Shown here one piece after another: positions 52,453 to 61,129 of a stretch of 64,000 nucleotides of DNA. The position numbers and the translations under genes are program-made. The notes under the pieces are model-generated. The model made no database searches. It was not told the origin of the DNA and saw only the letters and a program-made list of their open reading frames with translations. Source of the DNA: Actinomycetes bacterium (GTDB lineage Bacteria > Actinomycetota > Acidimicrobiia > Acidimicrobiales > Microtrichaceae); NCBI GenBank assembly GCA_023392475.1, contig JAEVZA010000374.1:42442-106441 (forward strand), in the 5' to 3' direction. Within the stretch, counting starts at the first letter, position 1. Each line of letters starts with the position of its first letter.

Positions 52453-52506
52453 CCGTTCTGTGATGCAGAACGATGGCCCTGACCCCCGTTCCACATCACA
52501 GAACGG
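52453..52506. repeat. Long hairpin element (GTTCTGT family), copy 4
   Basis: CCGTTCTGTGATG pairs perfectly with CATCACAGAACGG around a spacer that resembles copy 2. The rest of the 392-base gap 52266-52654 shows no gene, only a CACGAGGTGCA tandem near 52640. Confidence 0.75.
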
Positions 52507-52654
52507 AGGGGCGGACAGCCGCCGGGCAGCACCGGTGCCCACCGGGGTGCGACCGACGCCGTTGGCGATCGCGACCACGGTGGGCACCGAGCCGACACCG
52601 CCCCGGCTCCCCCAGGCGTGCTCGGGGCGGTGTCAGTGCACGAGGTGCACGAGG

Positions 52655-54289
52655 TCAGTGCACGAGGTGCACGATGGGCTGGTTCGTCCGGTAGCCGAAC
52701 TGGAGGTCGGCGATGCCCGACTGCGTCTGGATCAGCGCCGGCTCGAACACCCAGGCGTCGATGGCGGCGAGCTTGGTGTTCCCGTTGTTCGCGTACAGCC
52801 GGTACATGTAGATGGCCCAGAACCGGACGATCTGCATCGCCGTGCTGCCGCCGCTGCCGAAGTTCTTGACGACGGGGATCATGCCGAACCGGGGGTCGGT
52901 CACCATGGAGTTGTCGAACATCGGCCAGAAGGTGTTCGAGTCGGTCAGGCTGGTGAGCTTCGCCTCGACCGTCGGCACGTCGAGCCCGCACGTGGACTCG
53001 AGGTAGGTCTTCGCCTGGGCGAGCGTGAACTCGGTGCCCATGCCCGTCGTCGGGTCGATGGCCTTCGACGGGTCGATGAAGAACTCCGTCTGCGGCGTGT
53101 GCCCCAGCGAGTAGGAGCCGCCGTAGTCGAACCGGTAGCTCTTCAGGAAGCAGTTGAGCTTGGCGTCACCGGTCGCCCAGGTCGCGCTGGTCGACGGCGT
53201 GGCCGCCGAGGCACCCAGGAAGAACAGCGGCTGGAACTCCGGCTTCATCCACGTGTACACGTGGCGCCCGTTGATCTTGTCGCCGAGCACGGTGATGGCC
53301 GGGCCGGGACCGGGGCTGTTCGTCCAGTGGTCGCAGCCCTCGGGGTCGGTGACGGCCAGGTTGGCGTCGGTGAGGTCAGGCCGCTTGAGGCGGCCGCAGA
53401 AGAGGAAGGTGCCGTCGCTCGTGGGGATGGTGGCGTTGTCGATCACGCCGTCCGTGAGCGGCGGGATGTCGTTGCCGGTGTAGGGGATGAGGTGGTTCGC
53501 CTCGAGTGTCGACGAGGCGTTCGTCGTCGTGCACGGCGACTGGAGGTTGACGTCGCACACCTTGGGCGACCCGGTGCCGTAGATGGTGAGCGCGTGGTCG
53601 ACGCCCATCGAGTAGTTGATGCGCAGCGAGTTGGCCTGGTCGCTCGAGGACGGCTTGAAGAGCGAGGTGCGCCGGGCGTCGAACGAGCCGAAGTTGCCGC
53701 TGTTGCGCGACGCGCAGGTCACGTCGTTGCCGCCGTTCTCGATGCAGAGGTTCCCGCTGCCCGAGGCCGCGGCCACGGTCGCCGGGATGATGCGGTCGTC
53801 ACGCTTCAGCTTCGCCTCGGCGATCGCGTCGGCGGCCACCGTGATGGTCCGCACGCCGAGTACGCCGGCGAAGTACGTCGCGACGTTCTTGTTCGGCACC
53901 CGGACCCGCACGCGGGTGAAGGCCTCGTCGATCGAGATGCACTGGTCGTTGTTCGCCGAGTCGGGCAGGTTCGCCAGCCGGTCGGCGTCCTGGCAACCCA
54001 CCCACGAGGAGGCCGGGATGCCGAAGTCCTGCTGGACGTAGGACTTCACCGTCGTCACGACCTTCGCCGGGTCGGGCAGGTCCTGCGCGCCGGCCAGCGC
54101 GGCCGCGTCCGCGGTGGCCTGCGACTGCCGACGCTGCTGGCGACCGTTCGCCAGGTCGACCGCGATGGCGGCCATGGCGAGCATCGCGACGAGGAGCAGC
54201 GCGGCGAGGACCAGGAAGGCGCCGCGCTCGTTCGGACGACGCGCCGCTCGGGCCCGGCGCGCCCGGTGCACGACCCGGCTCAGCACCAT
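52655..54289 (-). CDS. TadG-like secreted/pilus-associated protein
   Basis: 544 residues. The start (RRPNERGAFLVLAALLLVAMLAMAAIAVDLANGRQQRRQSQ) is the Flp pilus-assembly TadE/TadG-like leader, followed by the ADAAALAGAQDLP motif typical of TadG-type domains (residues about 25-75). The long remainder is exported and contains Cys pairs, with no further known motif. The ATG lies inside the end of the TadE-like gene (10-base overlap), so the two are coupled. No other Tad genes are in this window, so it may serve a separate system. Confidence 0.78.
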   Translation of the reverse strand: MVLSRVVHRARRARAARRPNERGAFLVLAALLLVAMLAMAAIAVDLANGRQQRRQSQATADAAALAGAQDLPDPAKVVTTVKSYVQQDFGIPASSWVGCQDADRLANLPDSANNDQCISIDEAFTRVRVRVPNKNVATYFAGVLGVRTITVAADAIAEAKLKRDDRIIPATVAAASGSGNLCIENGGNDVTCASRNSGNFGSFDARRTSLFKPSSSDQANSLRINYSMGVDHALTIYGTGSPKVCDVNLQSPCTTTNASSTLEANHLIPYTGNDIPPLTDGVIDNATIPTSDGTFLFCGRLKRPDLTDANLAVTDPEGCDHWTNSPGPGPAITVLGDKINGRHVYTWMKPEFQPLFFLGASAATPSTSATWATGDAKLNCFLKSYRFDYGGSYSLGHTPQTEFFIDPSKAIDPTTGMGTEFTLAQAKTYLESTCGLDVPTVEAKLTSLTDSNTFWPMFDNSMVTDPRFGMIPVVKNFGSGGSTAMQIVRFWAIYMYRLYANNGNTKLAAIDAWVFEPALIQTQSGIADLQFGYRTNQPIVHLVH

Positions 54290-54801
54290 GACCACGTCTG
54301 CCCGGTGAGCGGCGTGTCCGCGTACGCCGTGATCGGGTTCGTGTCGTCGATCTGCTCGATCCGCATCGTGAGCTTCGACGTCGCGGCCTTGCTGTTCAGG
54401 ATCGGTCCGAAGAACCCGGTGATCGACCGGAACGGGTACATCACGCAGACCGTGACCTGGTTGCCCGACGCGTACGTGGTGGGCAGCACGATCTTCACCC
54501 GGGTGTCGGAGCTCTTGAGCCCGACCCTGGCCTTCGTCACGCACGCCGCCTTGGCGGAGGACGTCCCCGTGGTGCAGCCGTCGGTGCCCCAGTCGGCGAC
54601 GACGATCTGGCGGGCGCCCTCGCGGACCCCCTGCCGGACCGAGTTGTAGTCGTTGTACGCGTTCGCGAAGTCGATGATCCCCATCACCAGGAGGAGGAAG
54701 ATCGGGACGACGAGCGCGAACTCGACGATCGCCACGCCTCGCTCGCGTCGTCGTCCTGCAGTTGGTGACGCCGTTACCCGGCGACGGCCACGTGGTCCCA
54801 C
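54280..54801 (-). CDS. TadE-like pilus-assembly protein
   Basis: 173 residues starting with GTG. The basic N-terminus RRRERGVAIVEFALVVPIF and a hydrophobic helix (LLLVMGIIDFANAYNDYNSV) then REGARQ match the TadE domain of Flp/Tad pilus minor pseudopilins. The invariant Glu of the VEFAL motif is present. It precedes and overlaps the TadG-like gene. It should insert in the membrane with its C-terminal domain outside. Cys pairs (DGCTTGTSSAKAACVT) may form a disulfide. Confidence 0.85.
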   Translation of the reverse strand: MGPRGRRRVTASPTAGRRRERGVAIVEFALVVPIFLLLVMGIIDFANAYNDYNSVRQGVREGARQIVVADWGTDGCTTGTSSAKAACVTKARVGLKSSDTRVKIVLPTTYASGNQVTVCVMYPFRSITGFFGPILNSKAATSKLTMRIEQIDDTNPITAYADTPLTGQTWSWC

Positions 54802-54928
54802 TCGTCCTCCCGGTCGGATCGATCCGGGGGGTGGATCGCCACACTCAGCGGTGCTGTTACCACTGGATGTGCAAATGGGCCGATCGGACTAGTGGCCCCC
54901 GACCGCCGGCAAGCGCTCGGCCCCTCGG

Positions 54929-56239
54929 TCAGAGGTCGACCGGCGTGGGGCGCCCGGCGTACTTGCGGGCGTACATCGCCGCGTCCGCGCGGGCCGCCAG
55001 GTCCTCGAGCTCCGCCTCGTCCTCGGCCACGGCCGCACCGACGCTCAGGCGCACCAGGAGCTCGTGGTCGCCGACCTGCACCGGTTCCGACGCCGCGGCC
55101 AGCACCCGGCACTCGACGTCGTCCACCTCGGCGGCCGACACCCGGGTGCACAGCACGGCGAACTCGTCGCCGCCGATGCGCCCGACCACGTCCCCCGGCC
55201 GCAGCGCGGCCGTGAGCCGCTCCGCGATCGTGGCGAGCACGACGTCGCCCACACCGTGGCCGTACTGGTCGTTGACGAGCTTGAAGTCGTCGAGGTCGAC
55301 GTACACCAGCGCCGCCGGGAAGGCGTCGGGGACGAGCGGCAGGCGCAGGACCCGCGCGTCGAACTCGCGGCGGTTCACCACGCCGGTGAGGTAGTCCGTG
55401 GTCGCCGAGCGGTGCAGGAGGCGGTCGGTCTCGATCCGGGCGAACGCCAGCGATGCCAGGCCGGCGAGGCGCTCGAGCACGAACCGGTCGTACGGCGTCG
55501 GGCCGCCGACCCGAGGGCTGTCGAGCACGAACAGCCCGAGCAGCGACTCCTTGGTGGGCGACAGCACCGGGGCGATCCAGCGCTCGTCGTCCCAGCGGAC
55601 CTCGTCGGACGGCCCCTCGACACGGGTGCGCTGCAGCAGCGTCCGGCGGTCCTCCTCGGACACGAGCCCCGAGGACCCGACCACCGTCGGTGTGCCGTCG
55701 GTGTCGTGGAGCAGCGCTGCGTGCCCGACCCGGAACTGCAGGCGAGCGAGCCCGACCAGCGAGGTCGCCGTGGTGTCGATGTCGAACCCGTTGCTCACCG
55801 AGCCGATCACCGCGTCGAGGGCGAACCGGTCGATGGCGAGGCGGATGCACAGCATCGTGCGGCCCGTGTCGTCGAGGATGCGGCCGCTGACCGCCATGGG
55901 CAGCCAGGAGCCGTCGGCGTGGCGCACCCGCGTGGGCAGCTCCACCCCGCCGGCCGCCGTGGGCTCGCGCAGCATGTCGTCCGCGGCGCCGATGAAGTCG
56001 GACGCCATGGGCAGGATCTGCTCGACGTCCTCGGGGTTCAGGAGATCGAACGCGACGGTGCCGAGCAGGTCCTCCGGCCGGTACCCCAGCACGGCCTCGA
56101 ACGAGGCGCTGGCCCACAGGAACCGGAACTCCGGGTCGAGGACGGCCAGGGGGAACGGGATCTGCCGCTCGAACGCGTCGAGCGCAGCCTGTCGGAGATC
56201 GGTGCTCGCTTCCCTGTCGGACACCATCACGTCATCCAT
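54929..56239 (-). CDS. PAS-GAF-GGDEF diguanylate cyclase
   Basis: 436 residues. An N-terminal PAS domain (FPLAVLDPEFRFLWASASFE, residues about 27-140) and a GAF-like middle (about 150-270) precede a GGDEF domain. The active-site sequence is VGRIGGDEFAVL, preceded by VYVDLDDFKLVNDQYGHGVGD. It should make c-di-GMP in response to a PAS/GAF signal. The upstream RxxD inhibitory site is not obvious. It uses the ATG at 56239, with a GTG at 56269 possible. It is divergent from the SDR gene. Confidence 0.92.
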   Translation of the reverse strand: MDDVMVSDREASTDLRQAALDAFERQIPFPLAVLDPEFRFLWASASFEAVLGYRPEDLLGTVAFDLLNPEDVEQILPMASDFIGAADDMLREPTAAGGVELPTRVRHADGSWLPMAVSGRILDDTGRTMLCIRLAIDRFALDAVIGSVSNGFDIDTTATSLVGLARLQFRVGHAALLHDTDGTPTVVGSSGLVSEEDRRTLLQRTRVEGPSDEVRWDDERWIAPVLSPTKESLLGLFVLDSPRVGGPTPYDRFVLERLAGLASLAFARIETDRLLHRSATTDYLTGVVNRREFDARVLRLPLVPDAFPAALVYVDLDDFKLVNDQYGHGVGDVVLATIAERLTAALRPGDVVGRIGGDEFAVLCTRVSAAEVDDVECRVLAAASEPVQVGDHELLVRLSVGAAVAEDEAELEDLAARADAAMYARKYAGRPTPVDL

Positions 56240-56393
56240 CGGCACGACGGGCCCCGGCGTTGAGATCACGGTGGCCCGAGGCCGGAGAATGAGCCCGACG
56301 GCCCGGGTCCCCGGTTCGGAGCTCCGGGCCCGCCCGCCCTACGCTGACGCCGGCGTCAGGTTCGAGAGCGCCGTGGGCGACAGGGGGTCCGGG

Positions 56394-57239
56394 ATGTTCG
56401 ATCCGTCGGGGAGTCGGGTGCTGGTGACGGGGGCCTCGTCGGGCCTCGGCGCTGCGCTGGCGGAGGGCTTGGCGCGGGAAGGCGCCGTCGTGGGACTGTG
56501 CGGGCGACGGGCCGACCGGCTCGACGAGGTGCTGGCCCGCGTGCAGGAGCACTCGCCCGACAGCCGGGCGTGGACGGTCGACCTCGGCGACCTCGACGGC
56601 ATCGAGGCGTTCGTCGACCGCGTGGTCTCCGACCTGGGCGGCCTGGACGTGCTCGTGAACAACGCCGGCATCCCGAAGCGCCGATGGGCGTGGGAGCACC
56701 GTCCCGACGAGGTCGAGGACGTGCTGCGGATCGACCTGCACTCCCCGATCCGCCTGACGCTCGCCGCGCTCCCCGCCCTCAGCGAGGCCGCCGGGAGCAC
56801 CGTCGGCGCCGGCCACGTCGTCTTCATCGGTTCGGTCGCGGCGCGGATGGCGCCGCCGTCCGAGGCCGTGTACTCGGCGTCCAAGGCGGGCATCACCGCG
56901 TTCGCGGAGTGCCTGCGGGTCGACCTCGGCGTCGCGGGCTCGCCCGTGGGCGTCCACGTCGTGCAACCCGGCGTGCTCGACACCGAGCTGTTCTCACGGC
57001 CCGACAACGACGACTCGCTCGCCGACATCGAGGCGCTCCCCGCGACCGAGATCGTCGGCGCGGTGCTGGACGCGCTCGGGTCCGGGCGGATCGAGACGTT
57101 CGTCCCGGGGTGGTTCGCCGACCTGCCCGCGGTCAAGACCGGCGACCTGGACGGCTTCCTCCAGGGCTCGGTGGAGTACACGCAGCAGCGCCTGGAGGCC
57201 CTCGGCCGCCCCGCCCCGACGGCCCCGGGCGCCGGGTGA
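56394..57239 (+). CDS. Short-chain dehydrogenase/reductase (SDR)
   Basis: 281 residues with cofactor motif TGASSGLG near residue 13, NNAG near 90, catalytic Ser in FIGSVAARM and YSASK pair in VYSASKAGI. It is a classical NAD(P)(H)-dependent alcohol/ketone oxidoreductase. Its TGA overlaps the ATG of the copper amine oxidase gene (TGATG), so the two are translated together and likely act in one pathway. The aldehyde from amine oxidation is a plausible substrate, by inference. Confidence 0.93.
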   Translation: MFDPSGSRVLVTGASSGLGAALAEGLAREGAVVGLCGRRADRLDEVLARVQEHSPDSRAWTVDLGDLDGIEAFVDRVVSDLGGLDVLVNNAGIPKRRWAWEHRPDEVEDVLRIDLHSPIRLTLAALPALSEAAGSTVGAGHVVFIGSVAARMAPPSEAVYSASKAGITAFAECLRVDLGVAGSPVGVHVVQPGVLDTELFSRPDNDDSLADIEALPATEIVGAVLDALGSGRIETFVPGWFADLPAVKTGDLDGFLQGSVEYTQQRLEALGRPAPTAPGAG

Positions 57240-59182
57240 TGGCCGCGCACCCGCTCTCCCTGCTGTCGCCCGACGAGGTCACCGCCGCGAAGGAGGTGCT
57301 CGTCGCCGCGGGTGAGCTGCCCGACGGCGCGACCGTCGTGCACATCGTCCTCGACGAGCCGGAGAAGGAGCTCGTCGCGTCGTGGTCGCCGGGCGACGCC
57401 GTCGAGCGGCGGGTGCGGGCGCTGGTGCTCCCGGGGCCCGAGCTGACGATGGTCGAGCTGCTGGTCTCCGTCAGCGAGGGCCGCGTCGTCGAGCGGACGG
57501 TCGTCGAGGGCATGCGCCCCGCGCTGCTGATGGGCGAGTCGTTCATGGCGATCCTCGCCTGCAAGGAGCACCCCGACTACGTCGCCGCGATGGCGCGCCG
57601 GGGCATCACCGACCTCGAGCTCGTGCAGATCGACCCGTGGCCCGCCGGCACCTTCGGCTACGAGGTGGAGGCCGGCCGCCGCATCGCCCGGTGCATCTCG
57701 TTCCTGCGGGAGACGGACGACGACAACGGCTACGCCCGGCCGATCGAGGGCGTGATCGCGCACGTCGACCTCGGCCTCGGCGAGGTGCTCGAGGTGATCG
57801 ACCACGCCCCCGACGGCGACGAGCCGATCCCCCTCGCGACCCGCCACGGCCGCTACGACGCCGACCACGTCGGCCCGATGCGCACCGACTTGCGGCCGAT
57901 CTCGATCACGCAGCCCGAGGGCGTCAGCTTCACGGTCGAGGACAACCTGGTCCGCTGGCAGAAGTGGTCCCTCCGGCTGGGCTGGGATCCGTACGAGGGG
58001 TTGGTGCTGCACCAGGTCACCTACGACGACCGCGACGCGGGCGATCCGTCGGGCGCCACCGTGCGCACGCGGTCGGTCATGCACCGGGCGTCGGTCTCGG
58101 AGATGGTCGTGCCGTACGGCGATCCCACGGAGCTGCACGGCTGGAAGAACGCCTTCGACGCCGGCGAGTGGGGCCTCGGCCGGATGACCCAGCCGCTCAC
58201 GCTCGGCTGCGACTGCCTCGGCGAGATCCACTACACGGACGTCACCATGGCCAACGAGCAGGGCGAGCCGTGGGTCATCCCGAACGCCATCTGCATGCAC
58301 GAGGAGGACCACGGGATCGGCTGGAAGCACGTGGACCTGCTGACGGGCACGAGCGAGGTCCGGCGCAGCCGCCGCCTGGTGATCAGCCACATCGCGACCG
58401 TCGGCAACTACGAGTACGGCTTCTTCTGGTACCTGTACCTCGACGGCAACATCCAGCTCGAGGTGAAGCTCACCGGGATCATGTCGACCCAGGGCGTGCC
58501 GGTGGGCTCGACCAACCCGTTCGCCCCCACCGTGGCGCCGGGGGTCGCGGCACCGGTGCACCAGCACCTGTTCTGCGTGCGCCTCGACCTCGACGTGGAC
58601 GGCACCACCAACCGCGTGGAGGAGGTCGCCGCGGAGGCGGAGCCCGCCGGCCCCGACAACCCGTGGGCCAACGCCTTCCGACCGGTGTCGACGCTGCTCG
58701 AGCGCGAGTCGGCGGCGCAGCGGGAGGTGGACCCGGGTTCCAGCCGAGCGTGGAAGGTGACGAACCCGGAGGTCCGCAACTCGCTCGGCCAGCCGGTCGG
58801 CTACAAGCTCGTGCCGACGATGTCGACCCCGAAGCTCCTCGCCCGCCCGGAGTCGTCGGTGGCGAAGCGCGCCGGCTTCGCGCTGCACAACCTCTGGGTG
58901 ACGCCGTACGAGCGGGGCGAGCGCCGGGCCGCCGGCGAGCACCCGAACCAGCACGAGGGAGGCGCCGGGCTGCCGGAGTGGACGGCCGCCGACCGCGACC
59001 TCGTCGACCGCGACGTCGTGCTCTGGTACACGTTCGGCGTCACGCACGTGCCCCGTCCCGAGGACTGGCCGGTCATGCCGGTGGAGTACACGGGGTTCCT
59101 CCTGTCGCCGGTCGGCTTCTTCGACCGCAACCCGGCCCTCGACGTCCCGCCGCCGCCCGCCGGGCACTGCCACGCCGACTGA
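57239..59182 (+). CDS. Copper-containing primary-amine oxidase
   Basis: 647 residues, normal for the family. The topaquinone precursor is Tyr391 in TVGNYEYG, the catalytic base is Asp307 in WKNAFDAGEWGLG, and the copper ligands are His441 and His443 (VHQH) and His603 (GVTHVPRPEDWPVMP). It oxidises primary amines to aldehydes, making hydrogen peroxide and ammonia. There is no signal peptide, so it is probably cytoplasmic, as in other actinobacteria. The start overlaps the SDR stop. Confidence 0.96.
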   Translation: MAAHPLSLLSPDEVTAAKEVLVAAGELPDGATVVHIVLDEPEKELVASWSPGDAVERRVRALVLPGPELTMVELLVSVSEGRVVERTVVEGMRPALLMGESFMAILACKEHPDYVAAMARRGITDLELVQIDPWPAGTFGYEVEAGRRIARCISFLRETDDDNGYARPIEGVIAHVDLGLGEVLEVIDHAPDGDEPIPLATRHGRYDADHVGPMRTDLRPISITQPEGVSFTVEDNLVRWQKWSLRLGWDPYEGLVLHQVTYDDRDAGDPSGATVRTRSVMHRASVSEMVVPYGDPTELHGWKNAFDAGEWGLGRMTQPLTLGCDCLGEIHYTDVTMANEQGEPWVIPNAICMHEEDHGIGWKHVDLLTGTSEVRRSRRLVISHIATVGNYEYGFFWYLYLDGNIQLEVKLTGIMSTQGVPVGSTNPFAPTVAPGVAAPVHQHLFCVRLDLDVDGTTNRVEEVAAEAEPAGPDNPWANAFRPVSTLLERESAAQREVDPGSSRAWKVTNPEVRNSLGQPVGYKLVPTMSTPKLLARPESSVAKRAGFALHNLWVTPYERGERRAAGEHPNQHEGGAGLPEWTAADRDLVDRDVVLWYTFGVTHVPRPEDWPVMPVEYTGFLLSPVGFFDRNPALDVPPPPAGHCHAD

Positions 59183-59233
59183 CGTCCGCCAGGCCCGCCC
59201 CGACGCCGATCGGGACCTCGTGGCCCGGCCTCG

Positions 59234-60712
59234 TCAGCGGCGCTGGACCAGGGGCCCGTCGACACCGCACTGGAACACGCCGGGCGCGACCTCGGGCTCC
59301 TCGCCCGTGGTCGCCACCCCGAGGTCGCCGGAGCGGAACATCAGGAGCGACAGCACGCCGCCGAGCGCGACCAGCCCCGCGGCGACGCGCACCGCCTGGC
59401 CGAAGTGCTCGTCGAGGGCGACCGGATCGCTCAGGCCGTCGCCCGTCAGGCCGACGACGAGCGGCACCGCGGCGACGGCGAGCAGCTGACCGGCACGAGC
59501 CACCGCGTTGTTCGTGCCCGATGCCGCGCCGGCACGGGAGTCCGGGACCGTACCGAGCGCGGCGGTGGTCACGGGCGCCACGGTCGTGGCCAGGCCGAGG
59601 CCGAACACCAGCGTGGCCGGCAGCAGGTCGGAGACGAACGAGACCTCCGGGCCGATCATCGAGATCATCCACATGCCCACGGCCATCACCAGCGGACCGA
59701 CCGTGAGCGGCCATCGCGGACCGATGCGCGTCGCCACCGCGCCGGCTCGTGACGACAGGAGGAGCATCACCGCGGTGACCGGGAGGAGCGCGGCGCCGGC
59801 CGCGAGCGGCGACCACCCGGCGCTCACCTGCAGCTGGATCGTCAGCATGAAGAACACGACGCCGAGGCCGCCGTACACCACGAAGGTCACGAGGTTGGCC
59901 GCCGCGAACGGGCGGACGGCGAACAGGTCGATCGGCACCATCGCCCCCCGCCGGCCCCGCTCGCGCAGGATCAGCGCCACGAGCGCCAGCACCGCGAGCC
60001 CGCCGGCCAGCCAGACGTGCCAGCCCGCGCTCCCGCCCGCGCCCTCGATCAGCGCGTACGACGACCCGCCGAGGACCACCACGCTGAGCACCGCCCCGCC
60101 GATGTCGAGCGGCGAGTCCGAGGTGCTCGGATCCCACGTCTCGGGCATCCAGCGGGCGAGCACGAGGACCGCGATCGAGATCGGCACGTTGATCACGAAC
60201 ACCCACCGCCAGGACCACTCGACCACGATCCCGCCCACCAGCGGCCCGATCGCGCCGGCGACGCCGCCGAGCCCCGACCACGCCCCCACGCCGCGGCCCC
60301 GGTCCGCCGGCAGCAGCGCCGCCTCGATGATGGCGAGGCTCCCCGGGGTGAGCAGCGCGCCGCCGACGCCCTGCAGGAGCCGGGCGGCGATCAGCACCTG
60401 GACGGTGGGAGCGACCGCGCACAGGATCGACGCGACGGCGAACCAGGCGACCCCGATCTCGTAGACGCGGCGCCGGCCGTAGCGGTCGCCGAGCGAGCCG
60501 CCGATCAGGATGCAGGACGCCAGGGTGACCAGGTAGGCGTTGTTGACCCACTGCTGGCCGGCCGAGCCCACGTCGAGGTCCGTGGCGATGCTCGGGAGCG
60601 CCACGTTGACGACCGTCGCCGTGAGCTGCGCGACGGCGGAGCCGAGCACCGTGGTGGCGATGATGACTCGACCGGTCGAGCTGTCGAGCGGGACCGGGGA
60701 CCTGGGCGCCAT
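59234..60712 (-). CDS. DHA2-family MFS drug transporter (14 helices)
   Basis: 492 residues. It has 14 predicted helices and DHA2 motif A GGSLGDRYGRRRVYEIG; the loop motif WRWVFVINVPISI is a hallmark. The MFS C-terminal half is intact. It probably exports hydrophobic cations or drugs by proton antiport. The ATG at 60712 begins MAPRSPVPLD; the longer frame is Arg/Pro-rich. It converges with the amine oxidase gene. Confidence 0.9.
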   Translation of the reverse strand: MAPRSPVPLDSSTGRVIIATTVLGSAVAQLTATVVNVALPSIATDLDVGSAGQQWVNNAYLVTLASCILIGGSLGDRYGRRRVYEIGVAWFAVASILCAVAPTVQVLIAARLLQGVGGALLTPGSLAIIEAALLPADRGRGVGAWSGLGGVAGAIGPLVGGIVVEWSWRWVFVINVPISIAVLVLARWMPETWDPSTSDSPLDIGGAVLSVVVLGGSSYALIEGAGGSAGWHVWLAGGLAVLALVALILRERGRRGAMVPIDLFAVRPFAAANLVTFVVYGGLGVVFFMLTIQLQVSAGWSPLAAGAALLPVTAVMLLLSSRAGAVATRIGPRWPLTVGPLVMAVGMWMISMIGPEVSFVSDLLPATLVFGLGLATTVAPVTTAALGTVPDSRAGAASGTNNAVARAGQLLAVAAVPLVVGLTGDGLSDPVALDEHFGQAVRVAAGLVALGGVLSLLMFRSGDLGVATTGEEPEVAPGVFQCGVDGPLVQRR

Positions 60713-60896
60713 CGGCGACCATGCTCGCGCCCTCGGCGGCGCTCGGGTCGCACCGATCGGCCGGCGCCTGGGCCGTTCGGCCCACGCGGGGCGTGCCCGG
60801 TGGGTGGGTCCACCCATTCACCGACCACCCTCCGTGGCAGTTGGATGACACGTGCGGACCGCGCCCGCTCCACCATCCGAGTCCCGGGGGGACGCC

Positions 60897-61112
60897 ATGC
60901 CAGCAGCACGAGCCATCGAACTCCACCTGGGGGACGTCCACGCCGGTCACGCCCGGCTCGAGGTCGTCTCCGAGGATCCCGCCGGCGAGCGCTTCGTCAT
61001 CCAGGTCGACGGTCCCGAGCACGAGGTGCGGGCCGAGGCCGACTTCCTCGCCGCGCAGTACGGCCTGGAGACCGTCCACGACCTCCGCGCCGGATCGCTC
61101 GTCACGGCCTGA
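60897..61112 (+). CDS. Small hypothetical protein (71 residues)
   Basis: 71 residues from the ATG at 60897 with GGGGGGACG upstream. It is a compact alpha/beta domain with charged strands (LEVVSEDPAGERFVIQVDGP) and a terminal helix (FLAAQYGLETVHDL). No family is recognised. It converges with the DNA ligase gene 17 bases later. Confidence 0.7.
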   Translation: MPAARAIELHLGDVHAGHARLEVVSEDPAGERFVIQVDGPEHEVRAEADFLAAQYGLETVHDLRAGSLVTA

Positions 61113-61129
61113 TCGGCCGAGCCGACCCC

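Noticed and set aside
52635..52672. CACGAGGTGCA direct repeat as a possible iteron or binding array
   Set aside because: Only two or three short units, partly inside the end of the TadG-like gene, with no replication gene nearby.
56339..59173. A 944-codon minus-strand frame opposite the SDR and amine oxidase genes
   Set aside because: Both plus-strand genes have complete active sites. The antisense frame is a GC-rich shadow.
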